NCBI RefSeq assembly: GCF_901709675.1
Contig: NC_051106.1
Span: 6,770,001-6,834,000 of the forward strand
DNA length: 64,000 nucleotides
Reading direction: 5' to 3'
Origin: Syngnathus acus
Taxonomy: Eukaryota > Chordata > Actinopteri > Syngnathiformes > Syngnathidae
Position numbers and translations under genes: made by a program. Of this stretch, positions 1 through 12,802 are shown one piece after another. Below the pieces are notes generated by a model. It made no database searches and had not been told where the DNA came from. It saw only the letters and a program-made list of their open reading frames with translations. Each line of letters opens with the position of its first letter. Within the stretch, counting starts at the first letter, position 1.

Positions 1-412
1 GTCTTTGCTGTCAAGCGCATCCCCAAGGGCAGCCGCAGCAGCCGTCGCCGCACTATACTCCACTCGCTACTACGCCGCTTCCCTCTCCTACAACACACAA
101 AGACGTGCAGAAACGACATTGTGTCCCCAAACATATTTTTAACGCTCATTTAACAAATGTCTTTACATCGTTTTTTTGTGCTATAAACATTGGCGAAAAA
201 GTTGACAGTTTGGAGCCAGTGTTAAATGCTACTTTGCTTGCCCCCCCATCTCCCCCTCCTCCTCGTCATCCCTTTGCCTCCCAAGGACACGGAGAGCCAC
301 TGTACAATGGGACACCATTTATCACTGCAAGAACAATTACTGCCAGACGTTTCTTTCTTCCTCCCATCTTACCTCTCTTTATCTTTTTCCTGCTGCCCAT
401 CCTCTCTTTCTG

Positions 413-427
413 CCCCCCCCCCCCCCC
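413..427. repeat. poly-C tract
   Basis: Fifteen consecutive C residues inside a pyrimidine-rich stretch (about 345-450). It is a simple-sequence tract that could form i-motif or G-quadruplex-like structure on the G strand. Homopolymer length may also be a sequencing artefact. Confidence 0.85.
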
Positions 428-1949
428 TCCAGCACCCCCCGCCTTTTAAATGGCTCCCAGAGAGCTCCATTGCAGGTCACCCCGCCATTAGCCCTGGCAC
501 ACACCGCACAGGTGCAAGGTGCAGCTCTGTATGATATCTCATCCAAATGAAGCCTCGACAGACTTTTCTGCCCCCTATTTCCAACAATAACGCCCCCCTC
601 CCCCCCCAGGAAAAGCATGGGAAATTGCTTCCCATGTTGTGTCTTCAGCTTTAATGAAGCTTTTCAACATGGTGCGGCTAAAAGGGGGAAAGGAAGGGAG
701 TCACTTGTTTCAGTTCTTGTTTGATCGCCCGTGCCGGCCGAGCGCCAGTAAAGTAAAGCGGGCAGGGACAAACGCCAATTTAAATGAGCAAAGTTGCTTT
801 GACCCTTCAGTTTTGGCTTGGGAACACAAGTGGGTGTGTAAAAATGAACCTGGCATACCTCACTATCAGGTCGAGCAAAATCATGATGGATGCATGGAAA
901 TGATACTGAATATACACACAAAAAATATTGTGTGGTATGGACTGGTTGACTTCCTTGGTCTTATTTGTAAACAAAATGGTTCCTATAGAAAATCAACTTG
1001 TCGTAAAATCTCAAATTCGGAACATTTTGAACTTTTATTTGGAATCGAATAAGTTAAATTGATGACAACTCAGGAAGGAATGACAAGAAAAAACAGAGAA
1101 GCCATGCTAATTGCTAAGCTAACCTGAAATTGACGCTAGCATCTTTAACGCCGCAATGAAGTGCTTGGGTGATCAATTACACTACAAATTTGTTTGGCCC
1201 TGAATTTTGACTTTGAAGTTTGAGGTTCTTAATATTACATTAGAGTAGTTTTTAAATCAATTTAACTTCATATTTTGTTTAATATTTAACATTTAAGAAA
1301 ATTAATTAATGACACGTGATTATACCTGAGCTAGCATCTCTTGACGCAGCCGCTAAAATAATGCTAACAATGCATTCCATTCGTAACCTTGATTCGTCCT
1401 TCTTTTAATAAGTCATTTTAACCTTTCGCTAAGTTCACCAGCAACAAACGCTTTCCATTTTCATTTCACAAAGTGAAACCACAAATAGACAGGGAGCACC
1501 TAGCCGCACGCAGACACACATAACAAAAATCTATACCGTTTTTCAATATCGGTCCGAGTGCTCCCGCCATGATTCAACGCCACTAAATAGATACTCGGCC
1601 TAATCAAGTTTGCATATTCCTAATGCGCTCTCTCCGGAGTGGGCCGGCTTTCAAGTGTAAATTTAGCCTGTAAACTTAAATCATTCAGCGCGTTTTAGTT
1701 AAAGCGTACCACAGACAACAATAAATCACAAGGATTGCTGCATCCATTAGCAAATTGGCTTTGCGGTATGGATGGAGGAATAAAAGAAGAAGTGCGCCAC
1801 TGCTCTTTTATAATCAAGGCTAGCAGTTTCACGGCGGGAGACACTGCATCCCTCCTAAAAGGCACACACACACCCTCACAATGAAGTAGAGTGCTGCGAA
1901 TATGCTCTCAGCTCTAAGTGATGTGTTCCTCAATCAGTTTTTACAGTGG

Positions 1950-1988
1950 CGGTGGCAGGGGGGGGCAAGAGGGGGTGTCAGCCCCCCC
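1950..1988. repeat. G-run / C-run low-complexity patch
   Basis: A run of eight G (1958-1965), then five G (1971-1975), then seven C (1982-1988). The G and C runs could pair as a short hairpin, or the G runs could contribute to a quadruplex. It is non-coding and lies inside the pacrg intron. Confidence 0.6.
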
Positions 1989-2068
1989 ACCCAGCGTCAC
2001 ACATCAGACAGTAGACGTCCTTCACAGATTGCGCTACGACTGTGCTCTTCAACTCATCCTCATTCTGT

Positions 2069-2083
2069 CACACACACACACAC
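2069..2083. repeat. (CA)n microsatellite
   Basis: Seven and a half CA units, a short dinucleotide microsatellite within the intron. Confidence 0.85.
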
Positions 2084-4417
2084 TTGAGACTTGTCTTTTG
2101 ATTTTCTACAGCGAAGGTTCTTTGTATTTGCTTGAAGTGCCGACTGCAGTGCGTCCAGTCGGGCCTTTTTCAGATCGGATCAGTCGTCCTTTTTTTTGGA
2201 GCACAAAGAAAAGAAAAGGGGAGCCAATTAGTTGCCTTGAGCTTTCGTTGCCTTCCGATACTCCCGGTCCGACTGCGAGTTTGTGCGTGAGACCGGCAAA
2301 TTCACCACTTCTATATTTGGTATCCGACATTAGCTGAAATTTGAATAATGAGCCCGGAGGCTTCGCCTCAGCGGCTCAAAGCCCCCCCCCGCCGTTGGTG
2401 ATGCAATAAGACCCTAAATGTGGACACTTCGTTGTCGTTGTTTTTGCGAGCCTCGCTTTTCCTCCCCAAGAACTTTTTCTAGTTCTTAAGCGACTTTTCT
2501 CTGTAGTGCAAAAAAGTATTTCCTTCCATCCTTCCTTCAAAGCTAGGGCCTTGTGTTTTAGGAAACTAAATATGAAAAACATACTCTGTACTTGGGGCAC
2601 GCTTGCATTGCGAATTGATTGGCGGCATCTACGCGGCGTGCGATCAAAGTTAGCAGATCAAAAGGCTCGACGAAAGGCGGGTAGCCTGTCCTCGGGCTGC
2701 GGGAAAACGCAGCTTCGGCCAGGGAATCGCTTTGCCGCCATGTCGGGAGAAATTCCCCGCAGTTCGCTGGAAGGGTCGGTTAACGATGTTTGGGCGAGAG
2801 GCGCTCGGAGAAGTATAGCTTAGCGTAAAAAAATTCCCACCAGGAGACCAGACAGGGTTCCTATCTCCATTTGCAGGTAGCTTCACCCACAGCGGCGACA
2901 CATTAACGCGCCGCTCACCAGCCAATTACCGAGCACTTGAAGCGACAGGCTTGTCAGCTTTGCCGTGGTTTTGACCTTTTTTTTAATTGTCCTCTTCCAG
3001 CCACGGCAAAAGCAAGTGTATCTGAGTGGATGAGTCAATCACGAGGAGAGCGAGTCGCCGACATCAACAAAAGGAAGTGGAGTAGCGAGGTCACTCCAAA
3101 AAGTCTTTGGAGTGTGACAATTCTCAAAAGCTTGGTGTAGCGTGGAGGCTAACCTATTTCTGACTGCCACATGCAAAGTCCTCACAAGGATTGTTCTGAT
3201 ATAAAACAGCTTTTATTGCTCCAGCGCAACCTTGTAACTCGCGGCGGCACATTTCTTCACGTACCTGCTCGGACAGACGAACTTCTAATGTTGAACGCGA
3301 CCTCCGTTTTTAGCGCCCAAAGGCCCTTGTGAAACTGCTCCATTATACTACTAAAGGCAGATAAAAAATGTTGAGGTCGTCGACAAGAAGCCACCAAACT
3401 TACAAGTTTAATTCTATTTAATTATGTGATTACGTTATGTTTTTATGAAGTATAGTATTATGGAGTTTTTCCATTGTTGCGTGAAGCCTGGAACAGATTC
3501 ACGCCATTTCGATTCATTTCAATGCGGAAAGATAATTTGAGGTTGATTTTCTTGTGATTGTCACCTAGACTTTTTACCAAGCCATGTAATTCTGTATTAG
3601 AGCAGACAAATATTATTAGCAGTTATTATGTATTTGGTAGGTATTATTGTTAAAATACTAGTTGGTGTTGACTTAAACAAAGTTCAAATTTTACTCACAC
3701 AGAAGCCACAAACACTGGCAGGAAAGCAAAACAAAATTGTTGATTGACAGACGAGTCCAATAAATTGCTTTTTGCATGCGTGTGCGTAGAGCGAGAAAGT
3801 CACAAGTATTTTAAAATTGCACCTTTTGTTATTGTGTTTTTTTTTGTTTTTTTTAAAGTCGAGCGAAAGAGGAAAAAAGGGATGATTTAATTAAAACTAG
3901 ACTGAGGGCAGATGAGAAATAAAAAAATAAATTACAAACAAATGCAGAGAATGGGAGATAATAACCGGCACTGGGGTGTATATGAATTCATGTTCTACCT
4001 TGTGGCGTTTTAGAAGGGGGAGGGGTGTGGTGGGGGCGTGGCGGGACCCAGCTGCTGGTCGAAGACGTCAGTCGCCAGGCCAATCTAATAGTCTCTTACA
4101 GTCTGCCAATACCCCCCCTCCCATCTTCACCCCCCCATGTTCCCTCTGGCCTTGCCATACTCTAGCAGGAGAGCTAATTATAACGAAGCGGAATTAACAA
4201 AACATTCTCAAGTGAGCCTGCATTGCCTGTTTGACTCCTTTGCCCATGGCCTTTTTTTTCACCCTGTCACCACACACACACGGCGGGAACATGTGTTTAC
4301 CTTCAGGGCCTTTATGGCAATGGTACCCCCGTGTCCTCATTCGCCTGTTTTGTCTTCCATGTATGCGTTTCATTTCATTGCCTTTTAGTTGCGGTGTAAT
4401 TCTATTAGCTCTAGAAA

Positions 4418-4539
4418 AAGGTCAAGGTCAGAGGGGACTGGTTTCTGGCGGACCGCTGCGCTAGAACACTTGACCCGATTGGTGGAAATGGGGATATAAT
4501 TAAAAAAGGGCACCTCGGGTCAGGACCTGGGTCATGACC
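4418..4539. promoter_or_regulatory. cluster of AGGTCA-type half-sites (putative)
   Basis: Within 122 bp there is AAGGTCAAGGTCA (4418-4430), containing the TCAAGGTCA form bound by ERR and NR5A monomers. There is a GGGTCA (4517-4522) and a palindromic GGTCATGACC (4530-4539), which is an inverted half-site pair with no spacer. The motif matches are seen directly. That the segment binds nuclear receptors or acts as an enhancer is only inference, because six-base half-sites are common by chance. Confidence 0.3.
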
Positions 4540-4885
4540 TTTAAGAGGGACATTTCATCTTTGGAGTTAAAACGTTTGGGTTCGAGATCTCCTGTACTCC
4601 ATTTTTTGACCTATTTAATGCCCTTACGTGATTTGAAATCCGCCTGAGATTCACCTTTCCGCCGTTAACGCGCCGACCAAATTAGCTCGGAATTTTCTAG
4701 TGTTGTAGTGAGTAAATTTTTAAACTGTTGTAAAGTGGCCTACATGGCCCTCGCTGCATTGGCCAGTTAATAATGGATGAAGGCGATGGGATCAAGCCCG
4801 CGTAATAAGAACCTGGCTGGAGATGCGGCGCACTTGGGGGGGCTGTATTTTGGGCCGCCGTGTTATATAAGATGATTGTTTTCCA

Positions 4886-4980
4886 GTTGTCATTGGCCTT
4901 AATCATCCAATGACAACAGACAAGTTTTCTTCAATAAAACAAAAAGTTTTATTGCCGATCGTATAAACAACTTTTATACG
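4886..4980. repeat. three consecutive perfect inverted repeats
   Basis: Three perfect hairpins lie end to end. GTTGTCATTGG (4886-4896) pairs with CCAATGACAAC (4907-4917), an 11-bp stem with a 10-nt loop. CAATAAAAC (4932-4940) pairs with GTTTTATTG (4946-4954), a 9-bp stem with an AAAAA loop. CGTATAAA (4960-4967) pairs with TTTATACG (4973-4980), an 8-bp stem with a 5-nt loop. They have different sequences, so they are not a tandem duplication. They could be the remains of a palindromic transposon or a structured element in the intron. Confidence 0.7.
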
Positions 4981-6227
4981 TGTTTAGCAGCACAAATATA
5001 ATGACTTTGTTTTTTAATAAGGCTTAGGTGTGGATTTCCATTTTTTTTCCGGTCAAATATATTTTAAAATTAATACTAGTGGAAGCATAGCCTTACACTT
5101 GAATAAAATGTTTTTATTAGTTGTTCATTATGGGACAATTTCAAAGTTTTGCTTCTGCAGTGTGCAAGCCAAGATTTTAAAAGTTTTGGGAAAGTGCTGA
5201 ACTTGAGTTTTTCTTCTTTTAAGCACCTCCACTGCCCTTTCTCTGTGCTGAGGATGGTTTCTGATAATGCTAAATCATGTTGATGAATTGCGGTGTTGCG
5301 CGGCCTCCGTCATCATTTTATAATTGGTCCTTTTCCCTAATAATTTAAATTGAAATCTACTAGCTAAAAAAATACATCTTAAATATAATTTTTTTTTTTT
5401 TTAGTTCTAATTTGTGCAAAAATTGTACCAAAGTAAACAGTGGAATCGGTTCTCATCAGATTCTAGTAGGACTGTTGACTTGACATTCTTCATTTCTTTC
5501 CCCAATTGTTTTTTTTTTAACCCAAAAATTTGTAAACTCTTAAAATCTACTATTACAAGGGAGTCTGTTCCTACCTTGTAGTAGTGGAAACTTGACATTC
5601 CTAAACCCTCAACAAATGGTGATTAATCGGGCACAATGATTGTTATTAAATCGACAGACCCCCGAATTATCATTAATGATTTCAATGCGGTTTTAATTAA
5701 CGCAATGTAACTGTGGATTGTGTTCTCAGCAGAATTAAGTAGATGTCAAGAAAGCAATTTATTTGACCTAAGAATTACTATTAAAATCTACTCATTAGAA
5801 TAAAAAATAAGAATGATCTAATCAGAGTCTAACAATCTCTTCCCACCATAATTGTGTCGCATTTAGAATTTAATTAATTTGCGGAAACGTGACATTTTTC
5901 CCGTTACATACCAAAGCAAGCAATTAAGCTCAGAAGACTTTTTACAAGACATGAGCTGAATGACTTTTATTTTACAACCGGTCCCCCACTGACATCCATC
6001 GCTTTTTAGAGCGCGCTCTAATATCCGAGCAAGTGTTATGCCCTCTCCCTCACCTGCCTCACATCTTAAATTGGCTTGGATGAACATGGAAAGAGGCAAA
6101 GCTGCGTTTAAGCCACGCAATACCTCAAGTGCTGTTATTAAATTCCCACAAATGCCACAAACAACCTTTGAAAGATGACACCATCATACTGTAAATGTGT
6201 ATTTATAGAAAAGGAAGCGGCAGATTT

Positions 6228-6246
6228 AAAAAAAAAAAAAAAAAAA
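6228..6246. repeat. poly-A tract
   Basis: Nineteen A residues. There is no recognisable retroposed body beside it on either side. Confidence 0.85.
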
Positions 6247-9200
6247 TAGACAAGAAAATTACCCAATACTCTATACGCGTTGCAATTACCATGTGTAATA
6301 GCCTGTAAAATCCTAATATCCATCCAGCGGCTCGGAAAGACGAAATAAAATGGCCATGACCACTTAGCCCACTTTCCGCGGCCCCTTTCTGGCCATGACA
6401 GACGGCCCTGTCGAGAAAGCGGGAAGAAATAATACGAACCATAATTCATTCAAAGGCCGCCGTGTATCCTCCTTCCTTTCTCTTCGCCCGCCTCATCCCG
6501 ATTACTCCTCCAGCCGAATTGGTGTTTATATCGGCTGGATCAGCACATGGAAACAATGTTGATACCTTGAAGGCTGATTGGAACTTTTGACTTTAATAAA
6601 ATAAAATAAAACATCATCGATTTATCCAGTTATTGTTAAATAATAATTTTAATGATATGGGAGAATTTCTTAGGCAGCAATTTTCTCTAACGGTTAGCTT
6701 GGCTGCTTCATACCTTGTTGTGAATGTGTGAATCACTAGCGCATCAATGGCATTTTTTATTGTTTGTTATTTATTTTCAAGGACAAAATGTTCTGGCTAC
6801 GTCATGCACGAGGTCTTACACAAAACAAGAGCCACCTGGTGACCACAAACATTGCAATTGTTGACAGATAATTGGAACTCAAAGTACAAAAGCAAGCTTG
6901 GGCCAGGAGCCAAACGCTGCTTCACCAAGTCAAAAGACATTTTGATCTCATCACACGTACGGTAGAAGCTAAAATTCCATTCCGGGGTAGTCGAGCAATC
7001 CGAGTTGCATGTTCGAATGAAACTAAGATCTGGCACATCTATGTCCAATCTTCCAAGCGGAGATTTCTCACCGCGATGGCAATTTCCAAATTTGCTGCCT
7101 ACTCCACTCTGAACCCGAAGCACCAGCTCCAGCGCAATCATCCTCCCAGTGTCGCGTCTGAAAGGAGCTCGGGAACGCCGAGGCCCATCCTGGAGCGCGG
7201 CGATAAGCGCTGACTTACTTCCTACATGTGGGTCAGCCAGACTGGGAGACGCACGGCTTGTATTGCCTTTTGTAATTACATCTGTTCGGCTGCTCGCTTC
7301 CCGGCTCGTTCTCGCTCCAGTTTTCCATTGCGGACGCGTGGGTACGATTGTTCTGGCACATAAACAAAAATACACGTTATAATCGGAGCTGGGAATTGAT
7401 AGCATCGGTTCCTCTTCCTGTCAACACCATGTCATCAAAGCATTGCAATTGACATTTAGCGTCAAACTGAGCAGAATACACCAAAAATATCAATCCTACG
7501 TTTCCGCTATCATCTTATTGAACGTTTTGCGTCTTTGCCGTTGAACTTGAGGAATTTCTTGATTCGACAAACCAACGAGAACTTGTTCATTTGATGTTTA
7601 GCTGCTCTTTCTGGATCGTGATGGTTGATTAAATGCGATTTTGATGTCGTTCCCAAGAACGTAGCACACACGTCTCCGTACGACACTTTGTCTTGCTGAC
7701 AAGAGTGGCCGTTCCTCTATGGAGTTGTGTTCCATCAAATGAGCTCAAGCTGACACATGAAGAACCCGAGCCAGGTAGTGGAACGAGGCGAGGCGAGCTT
7801 TTTTTTTTTACTGCGACTTGGAAAGGAAGCATAAGCGAGGCCCACGGCCAAACACATTATTCCGGAATTGGAGGCCAGAGAACTGACAGCAGACGTTGCT
7901 GGGAGGATGTCGGGATGTAGATTTTGCTTCAGAGAGATGCAAATGGACGCAGAAGGACACGTGTGGATCGGGCGCCTTATGTGTTGCAAAGACTTTACTT
8001 TGCTCTGGATTAACGATCGCACAATATGGTGCCTAGTCATGAATCTTTCAATTTAAATGTGTCTGGAATGAGGCTTTAGTTCTTGTGACATTTGTAAAGC
8101 TACCTTTCATCTCCTGGAAAAAAAAAAGGCCTTCACGGACAGAAGTCAGATATGTGAAACAAAAGGCTTTTTTTTTTTTGCTTTTAGATCTAGTTTGTCA
8201 AAGTCTTAAGGAAAAATGATGAATGCAGCTGTCATCCGTTTTTTTATTCTTGTCACTGGATGGATGATGCGGGGGTCCATTTCACATGTACTTTTTTACG
8301 GCTCTGTCAGTATTCGAAAACCGACAGATGGAAAATTAGCTCCAGCTTCTGTTTTATTCACAGCCAAGCCCATTTTAAGGATCCATCGCTTCCATCCGTG
8401 AATTGTGGCTAGCGAGCCCTCTTTGATCAGGTCTCCAGAACACAGGATGAGACTCATCCACTCACAGGAACAAGAACATCTCATTATGGGCTGGACACAG
8501 ATGCCGCTGCCCCTCTCGAAAATAGCGCCGCTTGCCCGAAAACTCCCTTTCGGATTGATTGAATGCTTCCGATATGCGTGTATTAGCAAAATGACATATT
8601 TCCAATGGGGTATCATTCGGGTGGGGAGTGATCCATTTCTCCTGGACTTGCACCTCAACATCCTCCCCAACCTCGCCGATCTTGTAATTTCCGCCCAGCC
8701 TGAGAAAATCTGCCACGTTATCGTAAACAGAGCGTGCATTTGTCTTGGTCGCTATTGTTTGGGCCGCATGCACAAAATGGTCGGGGCTCATTCATCACGC
8801 GCGACGTTGGAAATGAGCACATTTGTTTGAGCGTTTTACGATGATTTTTCTGTACGCTTTGAGCCGCGCCAGTGAGATTTATCAATTGTGTGCGGCGGGT
8901 GACGTAACTGCTGTTTGCTGGAAAAGCAGCAGTGTGTTTCCATTTTTTATTTCATATAATCCGTACACTTCCCACTGATAATCGTGGAAGTTGAATTCAT
9001 CTGTTTCCGTTCTTTCATCTATTTTATTTCTTCAGCTTCATTTTCATATTCGTCGTCTTCATCTTCTTATTCAGTTTTTTATTTATTTATTTAATTTTTG
9101 TTTTCTTCTCCTTCTTCTTGGCTGTTTGTGTTCCAGTCTCTCCGAGCCACTCGTGCCATTAATTACCACATCCCTGCAGGAAAACAAATCCGCGCGACAG

Positions 9201-9786
9201 CTAACGCCGCTCGTCACAATCAACCAATGACAGATTTTCCTTTTCCATCGCTAACAGGGAAAAAATACCATTTGTCCACCGGGACTTTTGTCTGCGGAAG
9301 TACTTTGGCGACTCCACATTTAATTCTTCCGCATGATAAATGTGAGGCGGGCTACGCTCGTAGCCTGCGAGGTTGCAAGTCGTCCGGCTCGCCGGTAACA
9401 AATGTAGAAAAACCAGATAAGCCGACGGTGTCTCTGTTTGTTGTCACGCTCCCCCAAGACCCCCAAAGCTAGATAACAAAAGCCCTCGTATCAATCAGAC
9501 TTGTCAATGGCAGGCCGCGGATTCGAGCGAGTGATTCGAGGGCTTGATTGGAAGGGAAAATGTTGATTACGCCTAACTCCGGTTGACTTGATTTCGCTTC
9601 TTCCCGTGTGTTGCTTGTTGAGCTGTAATCAGTGGAACCTGAGATCGGGGGCGGGGCTTCTTTAATCACTCCGATGGGCTCCTTGATGGCCACCGTTAGT
9701 GACTTGCTCGAGCGTAATGTGACTATCACTAAGGTACTTTACCTTGGAATCTGGAGCAGGATTTTTAACAGTCGTTCTTTCCTTCC

Positions 9787-9813
9787 TATCCATCCCTCCA
9801 TCCATCCATCCAC
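9787..9813. repeat. (CCAT)n microsatellite
   Basis: Imperfect CCAT/CCCT tetranucleotide repeat. I looked beside it for the GGATAAGCGG-type repeat end that often precedes GGAT tails in fish and did not see it, so it is treated as simple sequence. Confidence 0.7.
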
Positions 9814-11442
9814 TTCCCTTCCTAGCATGACAAGTCATTGTTTTCAGGCTCCCCCAAAGCACCTCTTGTTTACGCTCCTTTCAATCACTGTCACCATCAG
9901 GACCCCGCTCGAGACTCCGATCAGCCCGTGTCACCGGGGTTTTCGCAGATTATGTGCCGCACGATGAAAACTCACAGACACACTTTGAAATGTGTCTTGT
10001 TTATGTAATGGGACAAACTACACGGAAGCTGTGAAACTACCTAGTCGGACATTTTGTGTAAATGCAGGTATGAGTTTTGTAAATCAAGTTAGCTTGCACT
10101 GTTCTCGCCAAGACTTGAAATCAGGACTCCAACTGGCGTCAAGCGGCGGGAGTCAAACATATACAGAAACATTGATAGCAGTATCAAGTTCTCACAGGTC
10201 CCCACTTGGGAAGAGAACTCTGAAAAGTGTCAGCGTTGCTCATTGGTGTTTTCTCAAGTACACCAGGCTGACTGATGGGAATCCGCGTGGTGTCGAGGTT
10301 GTTATTTTTAGTGCTTCTCCTTTGTTAGCTTCTTTCAATGCGTTTCTCTTTTCGTGGCACACTTCAGTGTATGGCTGCATATGAGGGTTGGGATTTCATA
10401 TGTTTTTTTGCCTCCTAGGCAATCGTGGAAAGTGAATGAAACAGTTCCCGGGTCAAACAGTCACGATCATAATGTTGGAAGTAACTTTTTAACATTTAGC
10501 ATCGGTCATAGCGAGAGGAAAGAGAATTTAATTGAATTTAATTTAATTAACAATAATTTTTACATTACAGTAATGAAAAAAAAGCAGATTTAAATGATAT
10601 TGAGAGATGAGATTAATATAGGGGAGGATCCAAATTTAGCCTGGGTTGTTAGCGGAAGTTAGCATCCACTCAGTGACTTCTCAGTAAACCAAATACAAAC
10701 ACACATGTACTTGTTCATGTTTTTCTAGCCTCCCTTGCTAACAGACGTGATTCACGCCCACTCTGGCAAAGCAGCCGGCAGCTTATCGCATGGCCGCACA
10801 CACACATACATGCATGCAGAAGTATGCGACAAGGCGATGCATTTTCACCCGCCCACGCGCGCATTTGCACACGCCTCTGTACACCATCCCGTCCAGCCGT
10901 TGTGTATTAAAAGTGGCATCCCGCGTCTCGGAAAGCGTGGCGCCTTCTGACCACTGCGGACTTGCAGGTGTTTGTGTGTCCAATGGCTAATTGCCGCTAC
11001 CTAGTACCTCCGCAGCGCTTCCACCGACGCCCGCAGGACTCCGATGGGAGATGCACACAGGCATGTGAAGACAAACAAACCTGGGGCGAACGATCGATAG
11101 CGGATACAAGACGAGGCCGTCAAGCGCTGCTGATTAAGAGCGCGCGAAGGTGTCCGCGTGCCGACTCCAATGTGCGCATGCTCCCTGCGTGGATTGTTGA
11201 TGTGATTTGGATGAAGAGCATTGGCGGATCCGGAGGTGTCTTCAGAAGGCGCTTGAGCAATTATTCCCATAGCGTGACAGCTTTGCAACATGCTAGCAGA
11301 GACTTAAAAGTGTGAGGCCGGTTAACGCGCCGTGAGTGTTAAATGAGCAGCTCGCCGCCATAGCGCAAAGGCTTTACCTAGCTCTAGCTCGTCTTCAAGT
11401 TCAAACTAAATTCTAGAGAGAAACTATACCTTAAGTGTACAT

Positions 11443-11574
11443 TGGTACCTGGATTTATAAGTTGGATTTGTTCCATCTCCAAAGATTTGCGACACCAAGT
11501 CAACACTACACATTGAAATGAATAGAAATACAATTAATCCGTTCCAACACTTCCAAAAAGACATTTTTATGTAT
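11443..11574 (+). repeat. interspersed repeat, family with CATTGAAATGAAT..TTAATCCGTTCC core (copy 1)
   Basis: The copy runs from GGTACCTGGATTTATAAG to the core CATTGAAATGAATAGAAATACAA..TTAATCCGTTCCAA. A second diverged copy with the same core and a similar upstream GGTGCCT..TTTATAACTC block is at 32258-32362 in the same orientation. This core is familiar to me from interspersed repeats in fish and reptile genomes, but I cannot assign it to a class. Boundaries are approximate. Confidence 0.6.
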
Positions 11575-12630
11575 TCATTTTTTTTAATGTGGACTTTAAA
11601 ACATTTTCAGTTTTAAAAAAGAAAATGGAGGGTTCATCGCTGAGCAGCTTTCGCTTCGTCATCTTGCTACTTCTACTCCGTGGACTCGTGTTTGCTTTTG
11701 TTCTCATCCTGACTCACAGTGACAGTCTTGACCAAGCGCAGAGAAAGGTCAAGGTTGGCCAGCAAATTGCCTCAAAGCAATAAGCCATTGTCGCCATCTT
11801 GCCATCTCTCCATCCTGGCTCCTTTCCGTCATCTCTGGTGTTTACCCTCACGGTGAACAGGGAGGGTTGGGCGATGTTGCTCACCCTGCTTTTGAAGTCC
11901 CGATGACTTGAAAGCGTCATTGCCCGGGTGACATTCGAGCAAGGAGCAGTGTGACCCTGCAGGCTATATGTGTGTGTTCGTTTTTTGTACGTGTGCATGT
12001 GTGTGTGTGTGTTTACTCATAGCTCATTCAGCTGTCCTCTGGGCCTTCAAGGGGGACCACTTGCTTTTGCAGCAGAGGGATAGCCTTTCATCACATCAAA
12101 AACAGCATCCGCCCTTCCACCTCCAACCCTCGCGCCCAACAATTGTGCCGCAGGGATTCTTGGCCACAGCTGAAGCCGCGTTAAAAATACACACTCGGTA
12201 ACTGAAGCCGCCGTACGGCCCAACTGACGCGTTTAGGGTTATTTCCTCGTGCCGCGTTCAAGGACTTTGGTGCAGCTGTTGCCGCTTGTCCTTATTGTGT
12301 GTTTGCATTCTTCACGCAACAAATATATGAAATATTTCGGCAATAGTTCATTTTGCTGACTTTCCCCTCTTCACGGCATTAATTAAGGCAGATTGTGTTG
12401 CATTCCGTGCGCCTTTCTGTCTGTCTTGCAAAATGGTGTAAACAGGTGTTAGCGTGTCAACTCACACAAGGCCGCATGTTTCTGTGTGCTGATCCCCAAC
12501 AGCGGGCCCCAGCTGGAGCGTGCGCATATGTCACGCGTGTGTTTGCATCTGTCAATTTTTTATATGCAACTAAGATCGATTGTGTTGAATGTGGTTTCAC
12601 CGTTTGATCATTTTAAAATATGCCCGTCAG

Positions 12631-12802
12631 GTGGAGATCGAGAAACTGGATTACCACCACTTCCTACCGCTGCTTTTTGACGGGTTGTGCGAGACGACCC
12701 ACCCGTATGAGTTCTTCGCTCGCCAGGGCATCCATGACCTGCTGGAGCACGGCGGACCTAAGATCCAGCCAGTCGTCCCGCAGCTCATCATCCCTATCAA
12801 AA
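12631..12802 (+). CDS. pacrg: pacrg internal coding exon (ParcG/armadillo-like domain, part 1)
   Basis: This exon encodes 57 residues beginning [20 protein letters not shown] and ending PQLIIPIK, read in phase 0, plus the first base (A) of the next codon. It matches the vertebrate PACRG segment [26 protein letters not shown] with only conservative changes. The borders are CAG before 12631 and a GTAAGG donor from 12803. PACRG is a protein of ciliary doublet microtubules: with FAP20/CFAP20 it forms the inner junction that closes the B-tubule on the A-tubule, and in mammals it works with MEIG1 in sperm flagellum assembly. The domain is an all-helical, armadillo-like fold, and this piece is its N-terminal half. 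The upstream protein (about 95-100 residues in human) is not in the window. The identification is secure. Confidence 0.97.

Larger units (their letters stand above)
1..12630 (+). other. pacrg: pacrg intron, 3' part (gene starts left of window)
   Basis: No coding exon was recognised here. I looked for the exon that should precede 12631 (the segment around the family's AFRKFYERGDFP motif, ending near IAWK) and did not find it, so it should lie to the left of the window. The intron ends at 12630 with a CAG acceptor preceded by a weak pyrimidine tract. Contents are homopolymer runs, a CA microsatellite, a triple hairpin cluster (4886-4980), AGGTCA-like half-sites (4418-4539) and an old repeat copy (11443-11574). 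The longest open frame is a 202-codon minus-strand ORF at 6797-7405; it matches nothing I know. That this is all one intron is inferred from the phase-0 start of the next exon and the missing upstream exon. Confidence 0.8.

Noticed and set aside
1-150. Open frame at the left edge reading VFAVKRIPKGSRSSRRR
   Set aside because: Considered as the end of an upstream pacrg exon, but it does not match the PACRG N-terminal region and has no clear donor site before the stop.
639-1052. 137-codon plus-strand open frame
   Set aside because: Non-ATG start, no recognisable motif, and it lies in what must be pacrg intron.
6797-7405. 202-codon minus-strand open frame, the longest in the window
   Set aside because: No family resemblance, no splice or promoter context, and the opposite strand is also open for 113 codons at 6872-7213, which points to low stop-codon density by base composition. 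A chance ORF of this size is plausible in 64 kb.
8296-8830. Overlapping 147-codon (minus) and 141-codon (plus) open frames
   Set aside because: Neither peptide resembles a known protein, and both strands being open together suggests composition, not coding.
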